NCBI GenBank assembly: GCA_030586155.1
Contig: CP130741.1
Span: 3,218,680-3,282,679, forward strand
Direction of reading: 5' to 3'
DNA length: 64,000 bases
From: Eubacteriaceae bacterium ES3
GTDB taxonomy: Bacteria > Bacillota > Clostridia > Eubacteriales > Eubacteriaceae
Shown: positions 43,668 through 51,497 of the stretch, piece by piece
Numbering within the stretch: the stretch's first letter is position 1
Layout: each line of letters opens with the position of its first letter
Position numbers and translations under genes: made by a program
Notes under the pieces: generated by a model
Database searches by the model: none
What the model was told of the DNA's origin: nothing
The model's input: the letters and a program-made list of their open reading frames with translations, nothing else

Positions 43668-44459
43668 TCAGCCTAAACAAACTCCGCCATCAATAACGAT
43701 CGAAGCTGAATTGACAAAGCTCGATTCATCACTGGCCAGATAGACCGCTAGCGGCGCAATATCCTCGGCCATGCCGATCGGTTTGCAGGTCCATTCACGA
43801 CAATGGGCATTATAGCCGGTGGCCAAATGGATAGCCACACCTGCTTCATTACGGGTCACCGAATTGGCAATATTAGTCATGACCGGACCCGGGCAAATGG
43901 AATTACAACGGATGCCCTGGCGGCCATATTCAAAGGCAATGGCTTTCATCAATGCATTGGCGCCAGCTTTTGACGCGCTGTATGCCGGTCCACCGGTTAC
44001 ACTTTCAAAAGCCGCATTAGAGGTAATCATCACAATTGAAGCCTTGATCTCATTGGCAACAAAATACTGTAGGGCTGCCCGGCTGATCTTCATCTGTCCG
44101 GTTAAATTTACATTGATGACATGATCCCAGGCATCATTGCGGAGATCTTCCACCAGTGAAAAATCATCAGAAATGCCGGCATTGCTTGATAATACATTGC
44201 ACGTACCAAAGGTCTCAACGCAGGTTTTCAACACATTGGCGCAATCATCATCATTGGTGATGTTACATTTTACCGTTTTGAACTGTCCACTCATCCCCAG
44301 CTCAGATACTTCCTTTTCCAGCTCGGCTAAACCGCCTTCATTTAAGTCAGCTGCGACAATATTCGCCCCCTCCTTTAAATAGGCCAGGGCGATGGCTTTT
44401 CCCATTCCGGAGGCGGCTCCGGTTACAACTGCCGCTTTACCCAATAAACGTTCTGACAT
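43668..44459 (-). CDS. Short-chain dehydrogenase/reductase
   Basis: I start at the ATG at 44459 behind GGGAGG (263 residues). The NAD(P)-binding motif is GAASGMGKA near residue 15, with an aspartate (AADLNEG) after strand 2 that favours NAD over NADP. The catalytic set is visible: N in SSNAGIS, S in ITSNAAF and YSASK. The end ASIVIDGG is typical for classical SDRs. It lies 73 bp after the PanB-like gene on the same strand and probably acts on the product or substrate of that enzyme. Confidence 0.92.
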   Translation of the reverse strand: MSERLLGKAAVVTGAASGMGKAIALAYLKEGANIVAADLNEGGLAELEKEVSELGMSGQFKTVKCNITNDDDCANVLKTCVETFGTCNVLSSNAGISDDFSLVEDLRNDAWDHVINVNLTGQMKISRAALQYFVANEIKASIVMITSNAAFESVTGGPAYSASKAGANALMKAIAFEYGRQGIRCNSICPGPVMTNIANSVTRNEAGVAIHLATGYNAHCREWTCKPIGMAEDIAPLAVYLASDESSFVNSASIVIDGGVCLG

Positions 44460-44532
44460 CTTCAGACCTCCCGATTTCTGCATTTTGATTCTGTTAATCA
44501 TTACTACACGGATCAATCCTTTTTAGGCCTAA

Positions 44533-45441
44533 TTATTTAACGGTATACTTTTGTTCCAGCTGATTCATAAATTTATCCAGCTCCGCTTCATCCATATGAA
44601 AACCGTGTTTATCTTCCGGATAAGCCCCGGTGCGAACATCGTTTGCCCATCCGCCGTAGGCTGTCGCCGCCCATTTGAAAAAGTCGCCATAGGCTTTGGC
44701 GTGAGAAACTGGTGAGGGCATCATATTAAAGGTATCAAAGTCAACCATTTCACAGCCATCTGCTGCGCCCCCAGCCGCAATGGAAACAACCGGGACGTGC
44801 AGTTTAGCCGCAATGGCATTGGTTACTTCAATCGGCGTCAGCTCAATGGTCATCCCCATCATCCCATTTTCCTGATATTCATAAGCCATTCGAAAAACAT
44901 CCATGGCATCCTCAGCCGTTTTTCCCAATCGCTTATAACCGCCATGTCGGCTGGTCTGCCAACCGGATAAGGCACCAACATGACCAAAGACTACCAGATG
45001 ATTATCCGCCATGTATTTCAGCGTTTCATTATTGACACCCATGGGCAAAAGCGAATCGGCACCTTCCGCCATATACATCGATCCGTATTCCAACGCTTTT
45101 TCTTTAGAAGAAAACGTTGGTGTCTGCATGTAGAAATTAATGTGAATAATTTTTGCGGCATTGCGAATGGTGCGAATCCACCAGGGGGCATTGGCAATGG
45201 ACATCGCCGTGTTTTCAGCGGGCACTGTCAGCCGACAGATGTCACAACCAGCCATTTCGGCCGCCATGGTAAAATACTGGTCGCGATTGGCCGGACACAT
45301 CTGGACAATCTTTTCCCCCTTATCCTTGAGCTCCTGCAGATAGGCAATGGTTTTTCGGCCAATTTTCATCTTTGATGCGGTAACCTTTTTGTCTTCCTTT
45401 GCAATTTCAACTTCCGCTTGATTAACTTTTTCAGTTGACAT
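44533..45441 (-). CDS. PanB-like TIM-barrel enzyme
   Basis: The 302-residue protein resembles ketopantoate hydroxymethyltransferase: FGHVGALSGWQ, GGYKRLGKTAEDAMD, the catalytic glutamate region MTIELTPIEV and the C-terminal DVRTGAYPEDKHGF. The metal-binding GDS motif of true PanB is absent (RLTVPAEN instead), and there are 20 extra residues at the N-terminus. No panC or panD is near. It is more likely an aldolase-type enzyme of the PanB/PEP mutase superfamily with another substrate. It opens an operon with an SDR and is divergent from a LuxR-type regulator. Confidence 0.78.
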   Translation of the reverse strand: MSTEKVNQAEVEIAKEDKKVTASKMKIGRKTIAYLQELKDKGEKIVQMCPANRDQYFTMAAEMAGCDICRLTVPAENTAMSIANAPWWIRTIRNAAKIIHINFYMQTPTFSSKEKALEYGSMYMAEGADSLLPMGVNNETLKYMADNHLVVFGHVGALSGWQTSRHGGYKRLGKTAEDAMDVFRMAYEYQENGMMGMTIELTPIEVTNAIAAKLHVPVVSIAAGGAADGCEMVDFDTFNMMPSPVSHAKAYGDFFKWAATAYGGWANDVRTGAYPEDKHGFHMDEAELDKFMNQLEQKYTVK

Positions 45442-45795
45442 ATTCTTTCCTCCTTGTCAGGCTTTACATACTTCCTTTTTCTAAGCATGTAATCCTTTTC
45501 TTTGATGACTTAAGTTTAGCAAAAATCGCTTACTGCTGAAATTCATAATCTTAGGTATAAAAAATCATTACATTTAGGTATTTCTATCAATAGGCTTTAA
45601 TGATAGACTTTAATTTTAGTGATCTTACTTCATTTTCCCTTCTCACTCTCTACAAAGCAGCAAATCGCCATATATTATCCTTTATTAATCGCTTACAATA
45701 CCCTTGACTTTCCAGGCCCTGCTGATTATGATTAAACTATAAACATTTCGTAAATTATATGACTTTGATTATAATAGGTCTGGATGGAGGCAAAA
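45442..45795. other. Intergenic region between divergent PanB-like and luxR-type genes
   Basis: About 350 bp, AT-rich, presumably holding both promoters and the regulator site. I see no gene and no clear long palindrome. Confidence 0.5.
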
Positions 45796-46554
45796 ATGCA
45801 AACAACTATTCCCTGGGAAAAAATCTATGAGTTCACCCTTTCATGCGGAAAAATTCATGATCGTAAAGCATTTTCGATCGAAATCTTGACCGGTCTGCAA
45901 AAACTGTGTGACTTCGATCAGGCCTTAGCTTATTTTCTGGATGGCAACGGCAAAGTCTGTAACCAGTATCTGGTGAATATCGATAAACACTTCAGCACCC
46001 TCTATCTTGAATACTATTCAAAAGCAGACAATGGCCGTTACAGTCTGATCCGCGATTTTAACGAAGATCCTGCCCGACCCTTAATTAATATTCGCACCTG
46101 GAAAAAGGAACCGCACACCGAATTTATCACCAACTACATTCGTTCGCTGGGCATCTATTATTCACTGGGTTTTGTCCTCTTCGATCTCAATGGAAAGCCA
46201 CGCACCCTCTTCGCCCTGGATAAAAAACGCGACGAAAATTTTTCTGAGCGTGAAATAAAGGCTTTAAGCCTGGCTGTCCCACAACTCAACAATCTGCATA
46301 AAAACTTCTTTTATCATCAGTCTGATATCAATAATATCGAATCGATCGCCTGGGAAACGGCTAATCTTACTGCCCGGGAAATAGAAATCGCCAATCTTTT
46401 ATGTCAGGGCATGACCCCGGCGATAATCAGCCAGTCACTTTACATTTCCAAAGCGACCACCTATAAACATATAGCTCATATATATGAAAAAATGCATGTC
46501 TCGACCCTGCAGGAACTGCTTGTCCGCCTGCTTCAGGATAAAAACTTGCATTAA
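45796..46554 (+). CDS. LuxR-type transcriptional regulator
   Basis: I start at the ATG at 45796 behind GGAGG; an ATG four codons earlier overlaps that site. The 252-residue protein has an N-terminal GAF/autoinducer-like region of unknown ligand and a C-terminal LuxR helix-turn-helix: LTAREIEIANLLCQGMTPAI, then SKATTYKHIAHIYEKMHVST. It has no receiver domain. It is divergent from the PanB-like/SDR operon and is its likely activator. A terminator follows. Confidence 0.88.
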   Translation: MQTTIPWEKIYEFTLSCGKIHDRKAFSIEILTGLQKLCDFDQALAYFLDGNGKVCNQYLVNIDKHFSTLYLEYYSKADNGRYSLIRDFNEDPARPLINIRTWKKEPHTEFITNYIRSLGIYYSLGFVLFDLNGKPRTLFALDKKRDENFSEREIKALSLAVPQLNNLHKNFFYHQSDINNIESIAWETANLTAREIEIANLLCQGMTPAIISQSLYISKATTYKHIAHIYEKMHVSTLQELLVRLLQDKNLH

Positions 46555-46559
46555 TCATC

Positions 46560-46596
46560 AAACCTCCGCAAAAATTATTGGTCTTGCGGAGGTTTG
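46560..46596 (+). terminator. Terminator of the luxR-type gene
   Basis: AACCTCCGCAA and TTGCGGAGGTT pair around a loop of about ten bases; the downstream T run is short (TTTG). Confidence 0.7.
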
Positions 46597-46621
46597 CCGT
46601 TTATCTGGAAACAGGAAGTCA

Positions 46622-46655
46622 TTAACAAAACTTTAACTTCATTATTCTATAATAA
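46622..46655 (+). promoter_or_regulatory. Promoter region of the two-component genes with 11-bp-spaced TTAAC repeats
   Basis: TTAAC occurs at 46622 and 46633, exactly 11 bp apart, just before TATAAT at about 46648. The same repeats precede the operon at 48615, so this is probably the binding site of the encoded response regulator. Confidence 0.6.
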
Positions 46656-46683
46656 AGCACTACACTTGTTACAGGAGAAAAAA

Positions 46684-47364
46684 ATGATAAATATATTAGT
46701 TGTCGAAGACGATGTTAAACTCAATTACATCATCTGTACTTTTCTAAACGATAATGGCTATCATGCCATCAGCTGCAAAGACGGAAATGAAGCTTACGAC
46801 CAGATTCTTGAAGGCCCCATCGATCTGATTGTTTCGGATATCATGATGCCGGAAATGGATGGTTTTGAATTTGCTCAGGCGATCAGACAGCATAATAAAA
46901 CAATCCCCATTCTTTTTATGACCGCCCGGGATGATCTGGAGGCCAAACAGAAAGGCTATAACCTGGGGATCGATGACTATGTGGTTAAACCTGTCGAAAT
47001 GGACGAACTGATCCTGCGAGTCGCCGCACTTTTAAGGCGCGCTAATATCCGCAATGAGCAGAAACTCGAGGTCGGCTCCCTTCTGCTTAAAGAAGAAGAA
47101 ACCACCGCTTACCTCAATGACCAGGAACTGCCCTTAACCGTAAAAGAATTTAACATTCTTTTTAAATTATTGTCTTATCCCAAACGAACCTTTACACGGG
47201 CCCAGCTGATGGATGAATTTTGGGGCTATGAGTCAGAGAGTTCCCCGCGAACTGTCGATGTCTCAATTACCAAACTGCGGGAGAAACTTTCATCCTGTGA
47301 TGATATCGAAATCGTCACCGTTCGAGGGCTGGGCTATAAAGCGGTGATCAAAAATGAAGTTTAA
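46684..47364 (+). CDS. OmpR/PhoB-type response regulator
   Basis: The 226-residue protein starts at the ATG at 46684, behind CAGGAG. Residues 1-120 form a receiver (acidic VVEDD, phosphoacceptor in IVSDIMMPEMDG, lysine in YVVKPVE). Residues 125-225 form a winged helix of the OmpR type (LTVKEFNILFKLLSYP, then SPRTVDVSITKLREKL and VTVRGLGYKA). It overlaps the kinase gene by 11 bp. Repeats with 11-bp spacing before its own gene and before the operon at 48615 fit tandem binding by this class. Confidence 0.95.
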   Translation: MINILVVEDDVKLNYIICTFLNDNGYHAISCKDGNEAYDQILEGPIDLIVSDIMMPEMDGFEFAQAIRQHNKTIPILFMTARDDLEAKQKGYNLGIDDYVVKPVEMDELILRVAALLRRANIRNEQKLEVGSLLLKEEETTAYLNDQELPLTVKEFNILFKLLSYPKRTFTRAQLMDEFWGYESESSPRTVDVSITKLREKLSSCDDIEIVTVRGLGYKAVIKNEV

Positions 47365-48424
47365 ATATTCCGAAACAAAGGACGAAAGGATTAATGCCAA
47401 ACGTCCATTCTGGAAAGAGTTTCTGATTATTTTTGGCGTTGTTTTAATCTGCTCTGCCGGTGAAGTATTGATTTTTAACCAGGAGTTAATGGATCAGGTC
47501 AGCCCCTGGATTATGGTTGTGACCGGACTGTCTTATGTTATTTTTGTCGGGCTGATTGTCAGTCTGGTCACTCGCTATATCTTGTACACTTCTTTTCAGA
47601 AACCCGTTATGGAGATTGGTCAAGCCGCCAGAAAAGTCGCCAGCGGAGATTTTACCGCCCATGTCCACTCCCAACGGAAAGACCAGCGTAAAGATGAACT
47701 GGAAGTCCTGATCGATGATTTTAATAAAATGGTCGAGGAGCTATCAACTATTGAAATGTTAAAGAGCGACTTTATCGCCAATGTTTCCCATGAAATCAAA
47801 ACACCGCTGGCCATTATCCAAAGTTACGCAACCGCCCTGCAAAACGAAAACCTGCAACCCGAAGACAAACTTGAGTATACTGAAACGATCATCGAGGCCT
47901 CCCGAAAGTTATCAGCTCTGGTCAGTGATATTTTAAAACTCAACAAGCTTGAAAACCAGGAAATCATTCAAACTGAAAGCTACTCACTGGATGAACAGCT
48001 GCGGTGCTGCATCCTGGCTTTGGAAGATAAATTCAATGAAAAATTAATCGAGTTCGATGTCGATTTGGACGAAGCAGTCTTAAACAGCGATGAAAATCTT
48101 CTCGAAATTGTCTGGAACAATCTTCTGACTAATGCCATTAAATTCACTCCTGAAAAAGGCACGGTTAAGATTGTTTTGACTAAAGAAAAAGGTTCGATCA
48201 CCGTCAAGATCAGCGATACCGGCTGTGGGATGGATGAAGAAAGCAGCCGTCACATTTTCGACCGATTCTATCAAGGGGATACCTCCCACTCCCAGGAAGG
48301 TAACGGTTTGGGGCTTTCGCTGGTTAAACGCATTATCGATCTGGTTGATGCCAGTATTGCAGTCGACAGCCAGGTTGGAAAGGGCACAACTTTTACCATC
48401 ACCTTAAAAAACTCAAACTACTAA
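47354..48424 (+). CDS. Membrane sensor histidine kinase
   Basis: The 356-residue protein has two membrane helices (about 23-43 and 52-76) with almost no extracellular loop, a HAMP domain (about 78-135), HisKA with DFIANVSHEIKTPLAI and a HATPase domain (NLLTNAIKF, DTGCGMDEE, GNGLGLSLVKRI). Kinases with such short loops often sense signals inside the membrane, such as cell-envelope stress or antimicrobial compounds. It overlaps the response regulator gene and is followed by a terminator. Confidence 0.95.
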   Translation: MKFKYSETKDERINAKRPFWKEFLIIFGVVLICSAGEVLIFNQELMDQVSPWIMVVTGLSYVIFVGLIVSLVTRYILYTSFQKPVMEIGQAARKVASGDFTAHVHSQRKDQRKDELEVLIDDFNKMVEELSTIEMLKSDFIANVSHEIKTPLAIIQSYATALQNENLQPEDKLEYTETIIEASRKLSALVSDILKLNKLENQEIIQTESYSLDEQLRCCILALEDKFNEKLIEFDVDLDEAVLNSDENLLEIVWNNLLTNAIKFTPEKGTVKIVLTKEKGSITVKISDTGCGMDEESSRHIFDRFYQGDTSHSQEGNGLGLSLVKRIIDLVDASIAVDSQVGKGTTFTITLKNSNY

Positions 48425-48437
48425 CTCCTTTAATTAA

Positions 48438-48464
48438 AATCTCCTGCGGGAGATTTTTTTTTGT
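48438..48464 (+). terminator. Terminator of the two-component genes
   Basis: AATCTCC and GGAGATT pair around TGCG and are followed by a long T run. It lies 15 bp after the kinase stop codon. Confidence 0.92.
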
Positions 48465-48474
48465 CTCAAACTCG

Positions 48475-48570
48475 TTTAACAAGTTCATTTTTCTCAGGAT
48501 GTATCGTTTTGTCTCAAAAACTTTCACTTTAACAATTGTTTAACAAAAGATTAACGATAAATAACATTTG
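48475..48570 (+). promoter_or_regulatory. Phased TTAAC repeats upstream of the membrane protein/SDR/acyltransferase operon
   Basis: TTAAC occurs at 48529, 48540 and 48551, spaced exactly 11 bp, with a weaker copy (ATAAC, 48561) and a further TTTAACAA at 48475. The repeat unit matches the pair in front of the response regulator gene. This is the layout of an OmpR-type tandem binding site. The words TTGTCTCAAA also occur twice in this region (near 48461 and 48509). Confidence 0.65.
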
Positions 48571-48614
48571 AAACGTAAAATACAGCTATCAAGTAAATGA
48601 AATGGAGAAATACC

Positions 48615-49127
48615 ATGAACGAAACAAATAACAAAATTATCATGCACGACTATCTTGAAGTCAGTGTCAAAGCCAATTTAGTACAGCTTTGCAGCGACTG
48701 CTACCATGCACTAGGCTGGACCATCATCAATTCCAGCTCCGGGATTGATTCTGTCAAATTAAAACTGCAGCGAGACAGAAAAATAAAGAATCGGGTTGCT
48801 CTCAGCGACCTGCAGCGAAAATGCGAAGATGCCTTTATTAACATCGAAAAACTGGAACGTTCCAAAAACACAAAGGCAATGGCCGTCTCCTTAGGAGTAG
48901 GAGTTGGCGGAACAGTATTTTTAGCCGGCGCAACTTTTTCTTACCTTGCTGGCGCAATCCCTCTGTGTGTCGTTCTGGCTATTCCCGGTTTTATCGGCTG
49001 GGGTCTTCCCTATTTTCTTAACAAAAAGATCACAAAAAAAAGCAGTGACCTGGTTAATCCGATGATTGAAAGCAATTATGATGTCATTTATGAAGCCTGT
49101 GAAAAGGCCAGTCAATTAATTATTTAA
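48615..49127 (+). CDS. Uncharacterised protein with two central membrane helices
   Basis: I start at the ATG at 48615 behind ATGGAG (170 residues). I do not recognise the family. Residues 1-85 are soluble and mixed (SVKANLVQLCSDCYHALGW), residues about 92-145 hold two glycine-rich membrane helices (VSLGVGVGGTVFLAGATF and ALCVVLAI-like region), and the last 30 residues are soluble again. Both ends should face the same side. It opens the operon behind the phased repeats, so it is probably induced by the two-component system upstream. Confidence 0.75.
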   Translation: MNETNNKIIMHDYLEVSVKANLVQLCSDCYHALGWTIINSSSGIDSVKLKLQRDRKIKNRVALSDLQRKCEDAFINIEKLERSKNTKAMAVSLGVGVGGTVFLAGATFSYLAGAIPLCVVLAIPGFIGWGLPYFLNKKITKKSSDLVNPMIESNYDVIYEACEKASQLII

Positions 49128-49135
49128 AGGAGCAT

Positions 49136-49228
49136 ATGATGAAAAAAGCAATCATTCTAACAAGCATCGGCCTTTTAGCCTGTTCCGGCGCAACTTTGGC
49201 AGTTCTTAAATTTAAAAAAAGCAAATAA
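49136..49228 (+). CDS. 30-residue single-helix membrane peptide
   Basis: A short gene with its own ribosome site (AAAGGAG) starts with ATGATG at 49136, 8 bp after the previous stop, and ends at 49228. The product has one hydrophobic helix (AIILTSIGLLACSGATLAVL) and a basic tail (KFKKSK), with a Cys in the middle. Its position inside the operon and clean ribosome site argue that it is translated. It could be a helper of the neighbouring membrane protein; the function is unknown. Confidence 0.65.
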   Translation: MMKKAIILTSIGLLACSGATLAVLKFKKSK

Positions 49229-49247
49229 TATTAAAAGGAGTAAAAAA

Positions 49248-50045
49248 ATGAATTTACGAGGAAAAAAAATAGTAGTCACTGGTGGTGGAAACGGTGTTGG
49301 CAGAGAATTAGTTCTGTTATTGCTTACTAAAGGTGCAACTGTCCTGGCGGTTGATATTAACGAGGCCGCGCTGGCCGAGACCAGCAAGATAGCCGGCAAT
49401 CCGTTCAAATTTTTCACCTATCAGCTGGACATCTCGGACCGGGTAGCAGTTTTTAACTTTGCCAGAACTGTCATCGAAGAGCATGAACACATCGATGGGA
49501 TCATCAATAATGCCGGGATCATCCAACCCTTTATCTACCTGGATGAACTGAGCGAAGACCAGATCGAACGGGTCATGAATATCAATTTCTACGGTACCCT
49601 TTATACGGTCAGAGCCTTTCTCCCCCATTTGAAAACCCGGCCGGAATCTTCTATTCTCAATGTTTCCAGTATGGGCGGCTTTCTCCCGGTACCTGGCCAA
49701 AGTGTTTACGGTGCATCAAAGGCTGCCGTCAAATTGCTGACCGAAGGATTGGCATCCGAACTTGATAACACAAATGTATCGGTATCTGTCGTCATCCCTG
49801 GTGGTATTAAAACAGATATCAAGAAAAATTCAAATATCGCTTACAGTGACGGTAGCGACAGCAAAAAGGCAAACCTGGTTCTTAAACCTGAAGAAGCGGC
49901 TGAACTGATTGTAAAAACAATGGAAAAGGGAAAACTTCGCAACTTCATCGGAAAGGATTGTCGCTTAATGAGCACACTCCAGCGGATCAGCCCACTGTCG
50001 GCGACAAAGCTGATTAACAAAGTTATGTCAGCCACCGAGCATTAA
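49248..50045 (+). CDS. Short-chain dehydrogenase/reductase
   Basis: The 265-residue protein has the NAD(P) motif GGGNGVGRE near residue 12, an aspartate after strand 2 (AVDINEA) that favours NAD, and the catalytic S (VSSMGG) and YGASKAA. The C-terminal part (LVLKPEEAAELIVKTMEKG) is like acyl-carbonyl or sterol-type SDRs. ATG follows AAAGGAG, 19 bp after the small peptide gene. With the next gene it suggests reduction of a carbonyl to an alcohol that is then acylated (inference). Confidence 0.9.
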   Translation: MNLRGKKIVVTGGGNGVGRELVLLLLTKGATVLAVDINEAALAETSKIAGNPFKFFTYQLDISDRVAVFNFARTVIEEHEHIDGIINNAGIIQPFIYLDELSEDQIERVMNINFYGTLYTVRAFLPHLKTRPESSILNVSSMGGFLPVPGQSVYGASKAAVKLLTEGLASELDNTNVSVSVVIPGGIKTDIKKNSNIAYSDGSDSKKANLVLKPEEAAELIVKTMEKGKLRNFIGKDCRLMSTLQRISPLSATKLINKVMSATEH

Positions 50046-50074
50046 ATTGTTATCATTTTAAAAGGGGAGTCACT

Positions 50075-51364
50075 ATGAAAAAAATCCGCTCAGGTCAATC
50101 ATTTCTTTACAGAGAGGACGGTTACTCAAGTACTGTCATTGATATTTGCATGAAAGATCGCATTCGCGGCTCCTACTTATCCAGAGCACTGGATAAAGCC
50201 TTGCAGCGATATCCTTACTTTAATTCCAAGTTAGTAGAAAAAAACGGCGAATACTATCTGGAAGACAACACTATCTCGATGATTGCCGTAAAAACTGCAA
50301 AGTCCCGTGTTCTGGGCAGTATGTCCACCGGCTACCATTTGCTAGACGTTACTTACACGGACAATAAAATCTGTGTCGCCTTCCATCATGCACTATGTGA
50401 TGGACTCGGAATCAAACCCTTTGTCGAAACTCTTATCTACTATTATTGCTGTCTGAAATACAATAAGACTTTAGATAGTAGTGGCATCAGACTAGCCGGC
50501 GACCCATTTCTAGTCGACGAAACCGATGAACCTTATGGCACAGAATTTTCATCAGTTGATCAGGACAATGTCTTTGAAGTTTCCAAAGACGGCTTCAGAC
50601 TGCCTGAAAATGCAGAAGAAAAGGAAAATCATTACCGCACGGAGATTTATATTAATCAGGAACAGTTTATTGCTTTTTCAAAAGCAAATAAGGCCACACC
50701 TGCTATTTTCATCTCTCTATTGGCGTCAAAAAATATTAAGCAGCTGTATCCCCTCGCAGATAAGCCGATCGTCTGCAGTATAGCTACTGATTATCGGGAG
50801 CCAATCAACAAACCGAATACCCATAAAAATTGTGTGGGCAGCATCTACCTGCCTTATTCAGATGAAACAGAAAAAATGTCGTTGGCTGAACAGGCCGGTC
50901 TGTATCACCAATTAATGAAGCAGCAAAAGTCACCTGATTCGGTTAAAGCCTCGCTCAATAGCCAGATCGGCCTATATAACAAACTGGATTCAATTTCTGG
51001 CTTAGACGCAAAAAAGGAGATGATGTCATTTTTCAACGATATCTGCATCGACACTTATGTCAGCAGTTATCTTGGTCAATTCCTGCTGGACAGCTGTCGT
51101 GACTATATCAAATCGATGCATCTCTATAGTAGTGGTACCAGAGGCCTGATTATCAATATGATTTCCGTTGGTAATTGTATAACGCTAGATATATTACAGC
51201 ATTTTGAATCAGACAAATTTGTAAAAAGAATTTTAAGCGCTTTAGATGAAATAAATGTAGACTATTCTGCTTCTGAAGGTGTGCGTTTTGAAAACAGAAA
51301 AGATAGCGCCTATTCAACAGCCAGCTGGCAAGCCGAAAAATTCTACAAAATTAAAGACTATTAA
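50075..51364 (+). CDS. Condensation-domain-like acyltransferase
   Basis: The 429-residue protein has the HHxxxDG catalytic motif as HHALCDGLG near residue 108, as in NRPS condensation domains, PapA proteins and alcohol acyltransferases. The N-terminus (SYLSRALDKALQRYPYFNSKL) and the SIATDYREPINKP block fit the two-lobed fold. There is no carrier protein or adenylation domain nearby, so it probably uses acyl-CoA to acylate an alcohol or amine. It ends the operon that follows the two-component system, with a terminator overlapping its stop codon. Confidence 0.82.
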   Translation: MKKIRSGQSFLYREDGYSSTVIDICMKDRIRGSYLSRALDKALQRYPYFNSKLVEKNGEYYLEDNTISMIAVKTAKSRVLGSMSTGYHLLDVTYTDNKICVAFHHALCDGLGIKPFVETLIYYYCCLKYNKTLDSSGIRLAGDPFLVDETDEPYGTEFSSVDQDNVFEVSKDGFRLPENAEEKENHYRTEIYINQEQFIAFSKANKATPAIFISLLASKNIKQLYPLADKPIVCSIATDYREPINKPNTHKNCVGSIYLPYSDETEKMSLAEQAGLYHQLMKQQKSPDSVKASLNSQIGLYNKLDSISGLDAKKEMMSFFNDICIDTYVSSYLGQFLLDSCRDYIKSMHLYSSGTRGLIINMISVGNCITLDILQHFESDKFVKRILSALDEINVDYSASEGVRFENRKDSAYSTASWQAEKFYKIKDY

Positions 51365-51387
51365 CTGCACCGGTTAATAGTCTTTGT
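51353..51387 (+). terminator. Terminator overlapping the acyltransferase stop codon
   Basis: AAAGACTATTAAC and GTTAATAGTCTTT pair around a short loop. The first arm contains the TAA of the gene. The T run is short (TTTG). Confidence 0.75.
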
Positions 51388-51497
51388 ATTTAACAACGGC
51401 ATCATTCAAGCAGCACGAAGCCCCGAAGTTCTTAAATTTTTCCGCAAAATTAATCTATTCAAGCCCTAACTTTTAAAATATCATTATCTCAAAAGAT

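Noticed and set aside
44533-45441. Calling the PanB-like gene panB
   Set aside because: The metal-binding GDS motif is missing and there is no pantothenate gene nearby.
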